Below, in pieces: positions 11,089-23,482 of a DNA stretch of 64,000 nt. Numbering within the stretch: position 1 is the stretch's first letter; each line of letters begins with the position of its first letter. A model generated the notes under the pieces. The model saw only the letters and a program-made list of their open reading frames with translations, had not been told where the DNA came from and searched no databases. The position numbers and the translations under genes were made by a program. Origin of the DNA: Jaltomata sinuosa (lineage: Eukaryota > Streptophyta > Magnoliopsida > Solanales > Solanaceae); assembly GCA_003996215.1 (NCBI GenBank), contig QJPP01003120.1:62001-126000 (forward strand), read 5' to 3'.

Positions 11089-12069
11089 TCACTGTAAGTC
11101 CTCCACGGTACGGGCATAGTCTATGATAGCCTGAAATAACCGACCACCGGCAATTAATATCTCAGCTGGCTTCCTGATCTCTAGCCTTAATCCCCATACA
11201 AATCTGTGAATCCTATCTCCCTCGGTAGGAATGGTCATTGCTCCAAATGGTGCTAGCTGATGAAAACGGGTCTCATACTCCGAGACAGTCGTAGACCCCT
11301 GCATAAGGTGAGTAAACTGCTCCCTGTGATGCTCACGATCACTCTGAGGTAGGAACTTGGCCATAAAGGCCTCATAAAACTCAGACCAGGTCAAAGGAGG
11401 TGACGATGGTGGTCTACAAGCAACATGAGCCCTCCACCATAACTTCGCTGGGCCCCCCAACTGATAGGTAGTATAACCAACCCCGTGAGTCTCCAACAAA
11501 CCCAAATGATGCAACATCTCCTCACATGTAGTAATAAAGTCATGTGGATCCTTTCCAAAAGTACCAGCAAACCTCGGAGGTGCTAACCTCAAAAACCTAC
11601 CCAACGCCTTCTGCTCTGACTCTGTCATAGATGGGCGAGCAGCAAGAGGCTGTGCAACAGATGGGACCGGAATGACCTCCGTACGAGGATCCATAGTAGC
11701 AGGCTGCGCTCCTGAACATTGTGCACCCAGGGCTGCCCCCTGAGCGGATGTCTGCGCTATCTCAGAAGGCCGTTCTCCAATCATACCCAAGAGCTGTAAT
11801 AGTAATCCCCGAATATCTGGAGACTGAGCTGCGGCTGGAGCTGGTACTGGAGCTGGTGCTGGAGATGGTACTTGAGCAGGTACTGGAGCTGGCGCTGGAG
11901 CTGGTGCTGGAGATGGTGGTACCTGGGCTGCCCCCTGATCCACATGCCGCTCGGGCTCTATCTCCACTCTAGCAGCTCTAGCAGGTACCACTGCTCGAGG
12001 GCGTCCTCGACCCTTAGCTGGAGTGGGAGGCTCATCTCTGCGTGATGCCGATGATCCCGTACGAACCAT
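11089..12069 (-). pseudogene. TK2 gag (capsid) region
   Basis: I choose the second Met (12067-12069, MVRTGSS) because family gags open this way; an upstream Met at 12091-12093 would add eight residues. A charged N-terminus and a long Pro/Ala tract come first. The Retrotrans_gag-type core follows: FLRLAPPRFAGTFGKDPHDFI, LGGPAKLWWRAH and WSEFYEAFMAKFLP, then FTHLMQGSTTVSEYETRFHQLA. The stop at 11089-11091 is TGA in EDLQ*, and the same frame continues into the zinc knuckle, so this is one broken polyprotein. In the family gag assembles the cytoplasmic particle. Confidence 0.9.
11818..11932 (-). repeat. Pro/Ala coding low-complexity tract in TK2 gag
   Basis: Short units of the GGAGCTGGTGCT type on the plus strand, encoding PAPAPAPV and PAPAPVPAPA on the minus strand. 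An imperfect tandem expansion within gag. Confidence 0.75.
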
Positions 12070-12267
12070 CTGCGGAAGAATGAAGTAGAACAAATGAGAT
12101 TTCCAAAAAATTCAAGGGTTTCACGCACGACACAGAAGCAATGAAAGAGTCAAATTTCCCAAAATGTCACTGTAGCCTCCCAAAGATTGAGTACGGACGT
12201 CTCCGCCCTGATCCGCAGGACTCTACTAGACATTGACTCCTATACCGATGACACCGGTGAACCTAAA

Positions 12268-12279
12268 GCTCTGATACCA
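12268..12279 (-). other. TK2 primer binding site (tRNA-iMet)
   Basis: The minus strand reads TGGTATCAGAGC, complementary to the 3' end of plant initiator tRNA-Met. It lies three bases inside the 5' LTR end at 12283, as expected for a functional primer site. Confidence 0.9.
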
Positions 12280-12282
12280 AGT

Positions 12283-15200
12283 TGTCACGATCCGATTTCT
12301 CGGTCATGATGGCACCTACAACCCCCCAGTAGGCGAACCAATTCCCATAGCCCAGGACAGTTAGTAATGGGCTACTATCTAACAAATAAGCGGGAGAGTA
12401 GTTTAATAAGCAAAGGTAAGAGAGTAAGATGAGGAGAATAGATAACAGCAGTATATATATACATAAGCGGAAACTAAACCAAACCCCAAGACCTGGTATC
12501 ATAGTATAGAGCCAAAACTACATACATGGAGTGCAACGATCCAAAACAATATATACAGATGTCTTTGAATGGTAATAGAGTACATGAAGCAAAAGATAAA
12601 TTAAAGCTAAGCTCCGATCGCCAAGAGCTCACCCTCAGTCTGAAGTAGTCCCCAACAGATCTCCAAGCACGAATCACAGCGATCTAACGACGATGGCCCA
12701 CGCTAGGATCTGCACCCAAAGATGCAGGGGGGTAGGGTGAGCAACCAAAGTGCGAAGCATAAGTACCGTGTATCATAGGCCGACTGGGCACATATAAGAT
12801 AAAAGCGTAGTAATAGACAGAATAGAAGCAAGCAGTCACAGAAATCAACGAAAGGTACACAGGAACTAGCCCAGAGGGAAATCAACAGAACCACATGTGA
12901 GGCTAGCAAGCAAAATATATACACCATAGGCACAGGTGAAAGTAAGAAACAACGCACCTGGGGTCCTTGCAATAATAGTGTATACATAATAAGTTTACGA
13001 AATGGACGGTATACTGGTAACCTCAAGTGTAAGAAGAAGAGAGAAAGAGTAATGATAGGCATGCTTAGAGACATGAATCAAGCCCAACTAATCATATCAA
13101 TCTCAAATCCAGCAACTAACAGTCTAGCAGTAACCAATTTCATAATTAACCGTAACAGGGAACAATTCTACAAGTAAATAGCAAGAGTCTACCTATAGTC
13201 CCCCAGCCGCCCATATAACCGAGGAACACAAACAACTGAAAACAAACCCTCTGGCATCCCATACTACCGGAGCGTACAATCAACAAACAACAAACAAGGG
13301 TGGAGCCTCAAACAATGAATGATATGATGCATGAAGATCTCAAGTGAAATGGTATCTCTGTACGTACCTCCTCCGGTGCCGATCCGGCCCAGCAGGTAGG
13401 TTCCATGGAAGGACACTGCCCGTATACCTCTACTCCAACGTATACCCTTCCTCCGGCACACGCAGCCTGCAGCCCCAGGCCCGGATGGCAAGGTCCATGG
13501 AGGTCCCTGACCCCATACTAAAACTCAGTATCAAAACATGTCGTCCGGATGCAAGTTCGGGTTCAAGATAGAGACCCAGTCTCGAATATGCATGCCCAGA
13601 CCCTGTCCAGGACTAAAGTAGTAGGAAAATATGTCAAAAAAAACCCCTCCAAGGGTGCCCGGGCATAACCAAGTCTAAACAGTAGAATGTCATCTCGGGT
13701 GCTCGGTCCGACCGAGGCTAAAATTATCTCAAATAGCAAGAAAACTCAACTAGCACCCCGGCCATGCCGAGTTTAGCGTTAATCGTAAAACTGGCGATTT
13801 AAATCATAATTTTACTTTCTTTTACCCAGGAATTTTAACAAGTTAAATCAAACCATTTTAAAATCATTTTCATCAAAAACTGCCCCCGGGGCCATGCAAG
13901 GTTTAGAAAATAGTGCCAGTAGGCCCGAAGCCAAAACCATAGTAAAACACGGATAAAACCTCTTTATATGCATGGAAATGGTATGATCACACACAATAGC
14001 TGCCCAGCAACTCACAATCAACCTATCGACCCTGTACAGGCCCACAGCTACTCAGCAAGCATAACCAGCCTAGAAGGATAATTCTATGCCTGAGACTCGC
14101 GGACATTCCCAAAATCCCACCTTCTATGTTCCAGAGTCAACAAGGCCTTACAGGACCACAAGGGTAAATAAAATATATCGGCAAGTACTACAAGCAACGG
14201 AGGAACAAAAGTAGGCGGATATGAATAAAGCGGTCGAGGTCTGTGGTACCAACCTAATAAACCAACCCAAGGATGCCAGCTTGTACAATTTTATCCTATA
14301 TATGCGGAGTCTAGAGAAAATAAACCGTAACCTACCTGTCGTCCGATGACAAGCTTGAACCTCTACGAAAAAGCTCCAACACGAAATCAAACTCGAACTC
14401 GGGCTTGAATAACTTGATGTAGATAATCTATTGCTTTCGGCCGATCAAATATAATGTTAAAAATATTTTTTTCCCATTCCAATCTTCTCAACGTATATAG
14501 TATGCACGTATACATACATAGATAGTAAAGGAGAACAAAAGTTGCTGGAGTTCTCTCAAAGTGACAAATGAAAACTATTTTAATGCCAAAGTGAGGATAT
14601 TTATATTATATATTTATATATGATGAGACATAGTTTGCAATTTAATTGAAAGGTTAGTGGCATCAACAATATTTGTTGTGCTTCTCCACCACTTCCACGT
14701 GGAAGTGGTAATTCACACCACATTTCTTTTTAATCCCGCTATGTATATACTCGGGTATTGCATAGATTTGTGGTAAAAATAAATATAATTTTTTTGAATA
14801 TATCATAATTAATAGAAAATCATTTCAAATAAAACCTACTATATTATACTAATAATTTTCAACATAAATGAATTTACTATCTCCATTAAAATATTACAAT
14901 GTATACAAACCTTATAAAATAAGTACATACATAATTATATCATAATAAAAGTATTTTTCATAGACCTTTAAAATACTTTAAAAAGGTAATAAAAAAATAT
15001 AACTTTAAAATAACATATTTTCAAATATACGCGCGATGCTAATAAAATTCTTAAATTTAGGTTCGCAATTCACCATCGCACGATTTGATACTCAAGAACT
15101 CTCTTGGAACCCTCCCTTATGTTTTCTCACTATTTCAGAATGGAAATGGCGTTTTAAAATGTGAAGTTGAGGCTTTAAATCGATTTTGACCCGACCCGGT

Positions 15201-15591
15201 TCGCGACCCGGTTCGCAACCCGGTTTCTGCCAGACAGTCCGCGGTAAAACAGTCATAACTTTTTACTCCGAGATCAGTTGGACGTGAGGTTTTGTGCGTT
15301 GGAAACTAGACTCGTAAACCTTAGATTTGGTATTTCAGGGGACTTCTAACTCTTTATATATTGAGAGAAAATCTCTGAGACATTTTACCCAAAGTTCAGA
15401 AAATTTATTAAAGAAACTTAGATAACCTTTGCCGACTTGCTTGGCTTCAAACCTTATCATACGACCAAACAAATGGACCCGGCACCGAACTACCGGTCCT
15501 GAAAAGTTTTAAATGACTTGGGGCCTCTACAAACAAGCTCTAACGGTACAAGGAAAACGTATACGTGGAAATAACCGGAAGGGTCATTACA
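12283..15591 (-). mobile_element. TK2 5' LTR (complete, 3.3 kb)
   Basis: Ends are TGTCACGATCC (12283) and GGGTCATTACA (15591), so TG...CA on the minus strand. It matches TK1's LTR in length and in most of its sequence, and 4924-7091 over the shared part. Contains the word cluster at 15189-15223, about 370 bp into the element-sense LTR. It abuts the D LTR fragment at 15592 (CATGA), the expected target duplication, whose partner lies outside the window. The leader 12070-12267 separates it from gag and has no ORF of note. Confidence 0.9.
14689..14708. promoter_or_regulatory. 20-bp perfect palindrome with CACGTG core
   Basis: CCACTTCCAC followed by its exact complement GTGGAAGTGG, centred on ACGT. 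The copy at 6189-6208 has one mismatch. The core is a G-box-like site, the class bound by plant bZIP and bHLH factors. A role in LTR transcription is inferred; it lies well downstream of the CG-rich cluster in element sense. Confidence 0.5.
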
Positions 15592-16731
15592 CATGATTCC
15601 ATTGGATTACATATTTTCAAGTGGAATTTGACATGATTAGATATCATGACCTTTTGTATTTATGAAATTGCATGCCTAATTCTTCAAGTATGAATTTAGA
15701 AAGGAAAAGTATGATTTGAATTATGGCTGTGACAAGTCTTTAGATGTATGAATTTGAATTGCATGGCATCAGATATGTCTTATTGCTTTTCAAATAGTTT
15801 TGACATCAGATATGTCACCAGTATGATCATGTTTGGCATTAGATATGCCCCATTATTAAATGAGCTATAAGTATGTTTTGAGAGTAGTATTTAGCATCGA
15901 GTTTGACGGGGTAAGAGTACCCTTAGTCCTAGAACTACGTGCCCCCATAGGTTTATAAGTCCTCTCTGTTGGGCATCAGATTTAGTGATCATGCCACAAT
16001 CATGCCTTTATACCCTGACAAGGTATATTGGGTCCTCCCGATGAGGCATATACATTGGATTCCATGTAGCTCATATGGTCTATGTCGGTAAGAGAACCTC
16101 CCATAGAAACAATTTATGCTTTTAAATGTACTTGACTCTTATTCAGATTTTCGACTCATTGTTTATGATTATCTTTACAGCTTATGGTATTTCATTGAGT
16201 CATTTGCATTCAGCCTTACCTTTAAAGAATGATTTTGATTGTTAAAGCATACTTAGCATATTTTCATCATGTTCATGGATATCTCATATACTGGGTACAT
16301 CCTATAGTACTGATGTATATCTTGCGTTGTATCCTCTTGATGATGCACATTCAGATGTTTTCCATTAGGCTAGTGGCTAGTCGAAGCCATATATTCAGTC
16401 AGCATTAGTGAGTCCTCATAGTTCGAGGATGAATTTTCATTCCAGTTGTATTATCTTTCCTTCAGATTATCGAGTTAGTTGGGGTCTTGTACCATCAACT
16501 CTATAAGTTGGTTTAGAGGCTTTTTAGACATTGTTAGTATTCGAGTCTCCTCTTTAGATTGTATTTCTTATTTGACTTGACTATATATATGCCTATGTTT
16601 CCAAACTTTCCTATTTTGCTTTCGCTCATTTAATTCAATTGCCTGAAACATGCTACGACCAAGGGTTAGCTTGGGGAACTTGTGACCCCGAGTCCCATAT
16701 TACATCTAGGGGGTAACCTCGGGGATTGACA
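15592..16731 (+). mobile_element. D element: 3' part of 5' LTR
   Basis: Truncated at 15592 by TK2. It is related to the LA LTRs (about 46800-47979), sharing TTTAGTGATCATGCCAC, CCTTTATACCCTG and AGGTATATTGGGTCC. It ends GGGGATTGACA at 16731, followed by a primer site, so it is the 5' LTR of a plus-strand element whose gag follows. Confidence 0.8.
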
Positions 16732-16735
16732 AACT

Positions 16736-16747
16736 TGGTATCAGAGC
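16736..16747 (+). other. D primer binding site (tRNA-iMet)
   Basis: Exact TGGTATCAGAGC, four bases past the LTR end. The leader that follows (16748-16939) has the TGTGTGAAGCGCGCCACA block at 16805-16822, shared with the LA and E leaders. Confidence 0.9.
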
Positions 16748-16939
16748 CTCAGGTTCAATAGTCCTAGGATGTCTGGAGGCCGCATCGAGTAGAGTCTCTT
16801 TCATGTGTGTGAAGCGCGCCACATATATGAGGGATAAGTTACAAGGTATCTTAGAAAACTTCACTTCTTTCATGATCACATTATGGGATAGAGTTTAACT
16901 CTAACGTTCCTTTAATCCTGACCATGTATGTTTTATATT

Positions 16940-17680
16940 ATGCCTCCATGACATGCTATGCCTCCCTGAGCCACTCGAAATGCTTTCCCTCTACTTCCTA
17001 CTCCCGAGGTTACGAATACGGAGTTCCGGAATGCTATCCACCTATTGGCTCAGAATATGGCTACCCAAGCCAATCATCAGGCTCCTGTGCCCGTTCACCC
17101 TCATGGTGGGGCGGCGGCCCGAGTTTGAAATTTCATCTGTATGAACCCACCAGAGTTCTGGGGTTCGAAGGTGTATGAGGACCCTCTGGGCTTTGTGGAT
17201 GAGGTGAAGAAGATTTTTGAGGTGATGCAGGTTGCCGGAGTTGAGAGTGTTGAGCTTGTGTCCTATCAGATAAAAGACGTAGCTCATATTTGGTTCATGC
17301 AATGGAAGAAGTCTAGAGCTAAGGACGTGGTCCATATGACATAGGAGAGTTTTGAGGGAGCTTTCCTCGACCGGTTCTTTCCATGAGAGTTGAGGCAAGC
17401 GAAGGTTGAGGAGTTATTGAACTTGAGACAGGGATCTATGAGCGTTCAGGAGTACAGTTTGAAGTTCACTCAGTTGTCTAGGTATGCCCCCTCTATGGTA
17501 GCAGACCTACAGGACCAGAAAAACAGGTTTATATATGGAGTTTCAGATTTGGTGAAGAAGGAGTGTAGGTCTGCTATGCTGTTGGGTGATATGACTATTT
17601 CCAGGCTCATGACCCATGCTCACCAAATCGAGGGAGACAGGCTTAGGGAGATGTCTAGGAAGAACAAGAGGGCTAGTGGG
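16940..17680 (+). pseudogene. D gag (chromovirus), 3' truncated
   Basis: A single frame from ATG at 16940 covers an N-terminal TEFRNAIHLLAQNM region, FICMNPPEFWGSKVYEDP, a Retrotrans_gag-like core ending near GAFLDRFFP, RQGSMSVQEYSLKFTQLSRYAP, and HQIEGDRLREM. In-frame stops lie at 16949, 16967, 17126 and 17384 (TGA) and at 17342 (TAG), with no frameshift. The TGA codons sit where related gags have Arg-type codons, so CGA-to-TGA decay is likely. Near 17680 the frame gives way to an inverted gag fragment. No zinc knuckle or pol is retained. Confidence 0.85.
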
Positions 17681-17787
17681 TTCATACAAATAAAGTTTCT
17701 AACTCTGGCGGTAGATGATCCACCATTTGGGTTACCAAGAATAGGCGCCTGCTGATTAGCTTGAGCAGTCACAACTTGTGTTAATAT
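17681..17787 (-). pseudogene. E gag fragment, distal piece
   Basis: The minus strand reads TQVVTAQANQQAPILGNPNG, then ARVRNFICMNP, the region before a chromovirus gag core. It joins the piece at 24286-24380 in frame once the Ogre-like LTR and one AATAT are set aside. It stops at an inverted junction with D's gag at about 17680. Confidence 0.8.
17783..17787. repeat. Target site duplication AATAT (left)
   Basis: AATAT lies directly before TGTCGCGCCCC. The same five bases follow the other LTR end at 24286-24290. Confidence 0.9.
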
Positions 17788-18769
17788 TGTCGCGCCCCAT
17801 TTTTCTCGCGAAAAGTGGGCCATCGATGTGACAACTCTTTTTGGATAGAAAAGAGTGAAGAGTCGCCACCTAACGAATTAAAGGGGCGTTAGGGCACCAT
17901 ACTAACTAACTAACGGTTAAATTAATTTTAGAGGTCTACGTCACCAGAAATCGGGTAAGGGTTCAAGTTACCTCAAAAGGAAAGTGTTAAGAACCTTTCG
18001 AGGTCCACAAATGTTGGTCCCTGCCGGATTCATTATTTATGTGGGAATTAAGTGACAAACAAAGGGTCAACAATTTTATTAGCCTATTATTAACTAAGTA
18101 ATTAAACAAATAAACCTTTATTTTAAGCAAGTAGATAAATTACTTACTAATAGTCTAAGTGAGAAAAAAGATCATGCATATAAATCGCAATTAAAATAAA
18201 TAATGAAACGAAAAGGAGATCAGCGAGAAGACATAATTAACACAAGAATATAGAAAAAGAAACCTAATTACTAAGTGATTTAGATAACTACCCCAAACAT
18301 ATAATAAAACAAGAACTAAACTTAGGTTAGTTTTAACCTATTCGGATCAGCACCCGGCTTATTTACCGAAGATAATTTCAAAGACATTGTCGTATTCTGC
18401 TCGGGTCAATTTCCATCATGTCCGTCTATCTACCCACCTAAGTTGGTTATTAAGATTATTATTAACCTAAAGCGCGTACTAAAGAAATGAGAAAAGTCTA
18501 TCGTACCCTAGTATGCCTACTCGCCCCACTTAATGTACAAGAGGCATTGGACTACTATTTTGGATATGGGTCTAGACAATAATATTCCAAGACTACTTAA
18601 TTAAACTCGGGATTAACGTCAATCAAAACATATATGGACTGGGAAACAAGTAGCATATAAATGATCTCACATAGGCCTCACAATTCGTACAATTAACACT
18701 TTATGTAGCATGATATCTAGGGATGGAGAACGTGCAGAACCACTTATTAATTAGTCCTATGAACAAAGT

Positions 18770-19560
18770 TTCTGATTATTTAACATGCTGTAAATAAATC
18801 TAATCCTACAAACAGGATGATTGATTATTTTAACCTGCTGAACTGTTTTAAAGTTTATAGGCATGAGAGCTAATTATATTAACGTGCTGAAGCTAAATTG
18901 AACGTATATGCAGAATCTTTAACTTAACATGCTGAGCCTAAATTAATCCTATAGATGTGGTTTATGAATGTTCTAAAAAAAAGGCTGAAACAATCATACT
19001 GAACCAGTTTAACATTCTGAAACAGTTTCTAACATGCTGAGCTGAATTTAACGTGCTGAATCCTATAGGCATGACTTCTAGTCATATTATATGCAGAACA
19101 GATTCAATACTATAGGCATGATTTCTAACATCATTATGCAGAAATGGATCCTAACTTTAAAATGCTGAAACTTTATTCCTATAAACAAAATGATCGTTTT
19201 AACAATCTGAAGTTTTAATTCTATAAATAGACTGGTTATTTAGCATGCTGAAAATTAACAAGTCCTATAGGCATGATGTCTATGTATTATTGTTATATGC
19301 AAACAAACTATGGGGTTATTTAATCCGACAAACATGGTAACTATTTTTTTAAAAAAAAAATAATGCTGAAACGGTTTGACATGCTAAACTGAATTTGATA
19401 AACTGAAACAATGGCTAACTAATTTGGACTGCTGAAACGATTTGACTTTTAAGCATGACAACTAAAAGAATTGAAAACAGGTTTTAAGCCATGGTGATTA
19501 ATTTTAAAGCTGAAATGAATTTAAACCTATAGGCATGTTTTCTAGGCGTTTTCAAACAAC
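18770..19560. repeat. Degenerate word array (AACATGCTGA / CCTATAGGCATGA)
   Basis: At least a dozen variants of TTAACATGCTGAA are interspersed with variants of TCCTATAGGCATGA (for example near 18857, 19066, 19111, 19262 and 19528), at irregular spacing. A stray late copy of the second word lies near 20047. There is no ORF. The pattern looks like an old tandem repeat decayed to its conserved words inside the Ogre-like LTR. Confidence 0.7.
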
Positions 19561-21419
19561 TAGAGCAAATAGTACGTTGTTTTCCCCTCCCCCATAGCAG
19601 TCCCTTAAGTTATTTCATTTATCAACAGAGTTTATACAAAATATTACAGACCCAATGAATGAATATAAATATAAAAGAACAGAATTAATTAAATCTAATG
19701 GTCTTTTAAAGACTCCCCGAATCCTAGGCAACTCTTCACCGCGTAACCTATCTTCTAACAAAACCTGTCAAATATGCGAAACAAATATACGAAATCTAGA
19801 GGGACTTATAGCAACCTTGATACTTATCCCTGACATTGCAAAGTTTTATGAGAACCTCAAGGGTTCTAGGCATTGTCTATGTCAAGGGGTATAGGATGCA
19901 TAAAGGCCCTCTTTTCATACAACATATACCAGAACAGTACCAAGAAAGAATCATGGCAGTAATATATATAACTAATAAATGATCTATAAGTAGTGAAAAT
20001 TTGGATCACATAATCAAGTAGACAACAAGTTATTAGCTTTAAACTCCTATAGTCATGCTTTCTATCATATACATAATTTATACACACGAATTAGGATACA
20101 TACCAGTTTGCAGTAAATAATAAAAGAGATTCGAGACCCAACACTTAGCAATCAACAGTTTGTCCAAAAAGAAAAGAGCCTTCTTTTAACAATATGAGAG
20201 TAATAGTGAATGTGTAAAGTCTAAAGTCTGAAAGTAGAGGAAACATCCAGTGATCAAGAGAATAGGAGAATGTTGCTTATATACTAGTCATAACCAAATC
20301 AACAGAGAGAGAGAGTGATAAAAGGAAAATAATAATAATAATCAAGGATTATCAATTAGAATCAATCATGGGGATTTTGGTGTCCAAGAAACTCCATTTT
20401 ACCATAACAACATGTAAAGCAGTTGTCACATATTTTGAAATAAATCATACACAAATCAGCCACATAATATTCTCAATTAAGTGTAAGATAGATTAGATCT
20501 TTACTATAAATGGCCAAGTACCAAAGTTGTCTCAATTAGCCATGGGAAAGAAAAGGAAAGGGTATGAATCATAAAAGGCTCTCCTCAATCAAATTAAATC
20601 TAAACTCAATCCAAGCTTACCAAAATAAGAAAATTCAAAATCTGTCACAATTAAAGGAAGCAAAAGAGAAGGAAAAAGAATTGATTTGGGTATTAAAATA
20701 GATCAACTTTCTGTAACTACATGATTACTACACTACTTTTGGATGAAATAAAATCTCTAGTAGCCATATTTAATTACACATAACTATCAATGAATCAACT
20801 TAGCCAGAGGAATCAAAATTGCATAAGACTGCTAAAATCTACCAAAATTAGACAAGTTCTAAAGTCACCACACATTTTGAACAAAGAATGATGCAAACTA
20901 CCATATTCCGGCAACAATTAACCAAATCTATATCTAGTTCTGTGATTGATTCAACATCAGGATGATCATGAAGGAGAATTTGGAATGGAACATAACAATG
21001 TATTTAGATGATGACATATAGACTAAGCAGGCACATTTTCAATTATAACACAAATACAATAACCAACAACTAATTTACATGCAGTAGAGTATTAGAAAAC
21101 ATGGTTCATGACAATATATGACAACGTGCAACCACAAGAAAGTGAAATCAATTATTTCTATGCACAAATAGATACTCAACACACCCACCAATTTCTTGTC
21201 AGAAAATCATATTGTGAACAAAATACGAACTAAGGCAGAGTGAGGGTAAAAAATAAAGATAAATAGTCAAACCCGAGAAGGATTCATATCCACCAAAGAA
21301 TCCAAATCATTCAAATCTGGACACGGTTGGAGACCGACTGATGATGCTCATTATTGCTCAAATCATCCCAAGACTAATGTTTGGTGTCTCACTAATTGGG
21401 AATAACTCCACCGGAATCT

Positions 21420-21772
21420 CTTCGGAGTAGTTCAATTCGTGAAAGGTAGGGGTGGCGGGCGACGAACTCGACATCTTCGTCGAAGGGGACAAACCTTTAG
21501 GGTTTTGAGTTTTGAACGTAAAGGGGGTTAGAGGGGTCTACCGAACGGAGATCCGTCAAAGCAGCGGTGACATGATTGTTGTTGGTTGGTCGCTGGTGAC
21601 GTGGGGGTTTAGCCGGGAAAGGAGGTGGCGACAGTCGTCGCCGCTCATCGGGTGGAAGACGAGAAAAGGGTGGTGGAGAGTGGTGGTTCATCGGGGTTTT
21701 ATCAATGGAGAGTTGGTCGGAGAAACGAGGCGGCGACAGTGGGCCGCCGCTCGTTGGTGGGGAAAGAGGAGA
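21420..21772 (-). other. GC-rich part of Ogre-like LTR
   Basis: Local GC rises sharply, with minus-strand pyrimidine-rich runs and Pro/Ser-rich but unconserved reading frames. It continues at 23483 after the nested LTR. An ORF crossing from here into the Tekay LTR is created by the insertion and is not a gene. Most likely the leader region of the Ogre-like LTR. Confidence 0.5.
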
Positions 21773-21777
21773 GGAGA
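21773..21777. repeat. Target site duplication GGAGA (left)
   Basis: GGAGA precedes the solo LTR start and recurs at 23478-23482. Confidence 0.9.
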
Positions 21778-23477
21778 TGTCACGACCCGATTTCTCGGTC
21801 ATGATGGCACCTACAACCCCCCAGTAGGCGAACCAATTCCCGTAGCCCAGGACAGTTAGTAATGGGCTACTATCTAACAAATAAGCGGGATGGTAGTTTA
21901 ATAAGCAAAAGTAAGGGAACAAGATGAAGAGAATAGATAACAGGAATATATATATACATATGCGGAAACTAAACCAAACCCCAAGACCTGGTATCATAGT
22001 ATAGAGCCGAAACTATATACACGGAGTGCAAACGATCTAGAACAATATATACAGATGTTTTTGAATGGTAATAGAGTACATAAAGGAAAAGATAAACTAA
22101 AGCTAAGCTCCGATCGCCAAGAGCTCACCCTCAGTCTGAAGTAGTCCCCAACAAATCTCCAAGCACGAATCACAGCGATCTAACAGCGATGGCCCATGCT
22201 AGGATCTGCACCCAAAGATGCAGGGGGGTAGGGTGAGCACCAAATGCGAAGCATAAGGTACCCAGTAGGTATCATAGGCCGACTGGGCACATATAAGATA
22301 AAAGCGTAGCAACAGACAGATTAGAAGCAAGCAGTCACAGAAATCAACGAAAGGTACACAAGAACTAGCCCAGAGGGAAATCAACAGAACCACATGTGAG
22401 GCCAGTAAGCAGAATATACACACCATAGGCACAAGTGAAAGTAAGAAATAACGCACCTGGGGTCCTTGCAATAACAATGTATACATAGTAAGTTTACGAA
22501 ATGGACGGTATACTGGTAACCTCAAGTATAAGAAGAGGGAAAGAGTAATGATAGGCATGCTCAGAGACATGAATCAAACTCAACTAATCATATCAATCTC
22601 AAATCCAGAAACTAACAGTCTAGCAGTAACCAATTTCATACTTAACCGTAACAGGGAACAATTCTGTAAGTAAATAGCAAGAGTCTACCTACAGTCCCCC
22701 GGCCGCCCATACAACCGAGGAACACAAACAAGTGAAATAAGTACACATAACTAAATTTACTATCTCCGTTAAAATATTACAATGTATACAAACCTTATAA
22801 AATAAGTACATACACAATTATATCATAGTAAAAGTATTTTTCATAGACCTTTAAAATACTTTAAAAAAAGATAATAAAAAATATAACTTTAAAATAAAAT
22901 ATTTTCAAATATACGCGCGATGCTAATAAACTTCTTAAATTTAGGTTCGCAATTCACCATCGCACGATTTTGATACTCAAGAACTCTCTTGGAACCCTCC
23001 CTTATGTTTTCTCACTATTTCAGAACTGAAATGGTATTTTAAAACGTGAAGTTGAGGCTTTAAATCGATTTTGACCCGACCCGGTTCACGACCCTGTTCG
23101 CGACCCGGTTTCTGCCAGACAGTCCGCGGTAAAACAGTAATAACGTTTTACTCCTAGATCAGTTGGACGTGATGTTTTGTTCTTTGGAAACTAGACTCGT
23201 AGACCTTTGATTTGGTATTTTGGGGGACTTCTAACTCTTTATATATTGAGATAAACGCTCTGAGACATTTTACCCAAAGTTCAGAAAATTTATTAAAGAA
23301 ACTTGCGATAACTTTTGCTGACTTGCTTGACTTCAAAAGTTATCATACGACCAAACAAATGGACCCGGCGCCAAAATACCGGTTCCGACAAGCCTTAAAT
23401 GACTTGGGGCCGCTACAAACAAGCTCTAACGATACAAAGAAAACGTATACGTGGAAATGACCGAAAGGGTCATTACA
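21778..23477 (-). mobile_element. TK3: Tekay-type solo LTR with internal deletion
   Basis: Begins TGTCACGACCCG and ends GGGTCATTACA, bounded by perfect GGAGA duplications. Compared with TK2's LTR, the sequence jumps near 22735 from the part matching about 13230 to the part matching about 14870, a loss of roughly 1.6 kb. The word cluster at 23073-23112 is kept. Nested within the Ogre-like solo LTR. Confidence 0.92.
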
Positions 23478-23482
23478 GGAGA

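Noticed and set aside
12268..12279. tRNA gene fragments
   Set aside because: These TGGTATCAGAGC and TGGCGCC sites are primer sites complementary to tRNA 3' ends, placed at LTR borders, with no tRNA body.
21497..21997. 166-codon Pro-rich minus-strand ORF
   Set aside because: It crosses the border between the TK3 solo LTR and the Ogre-like LTR, so it exists only because of the insertion.
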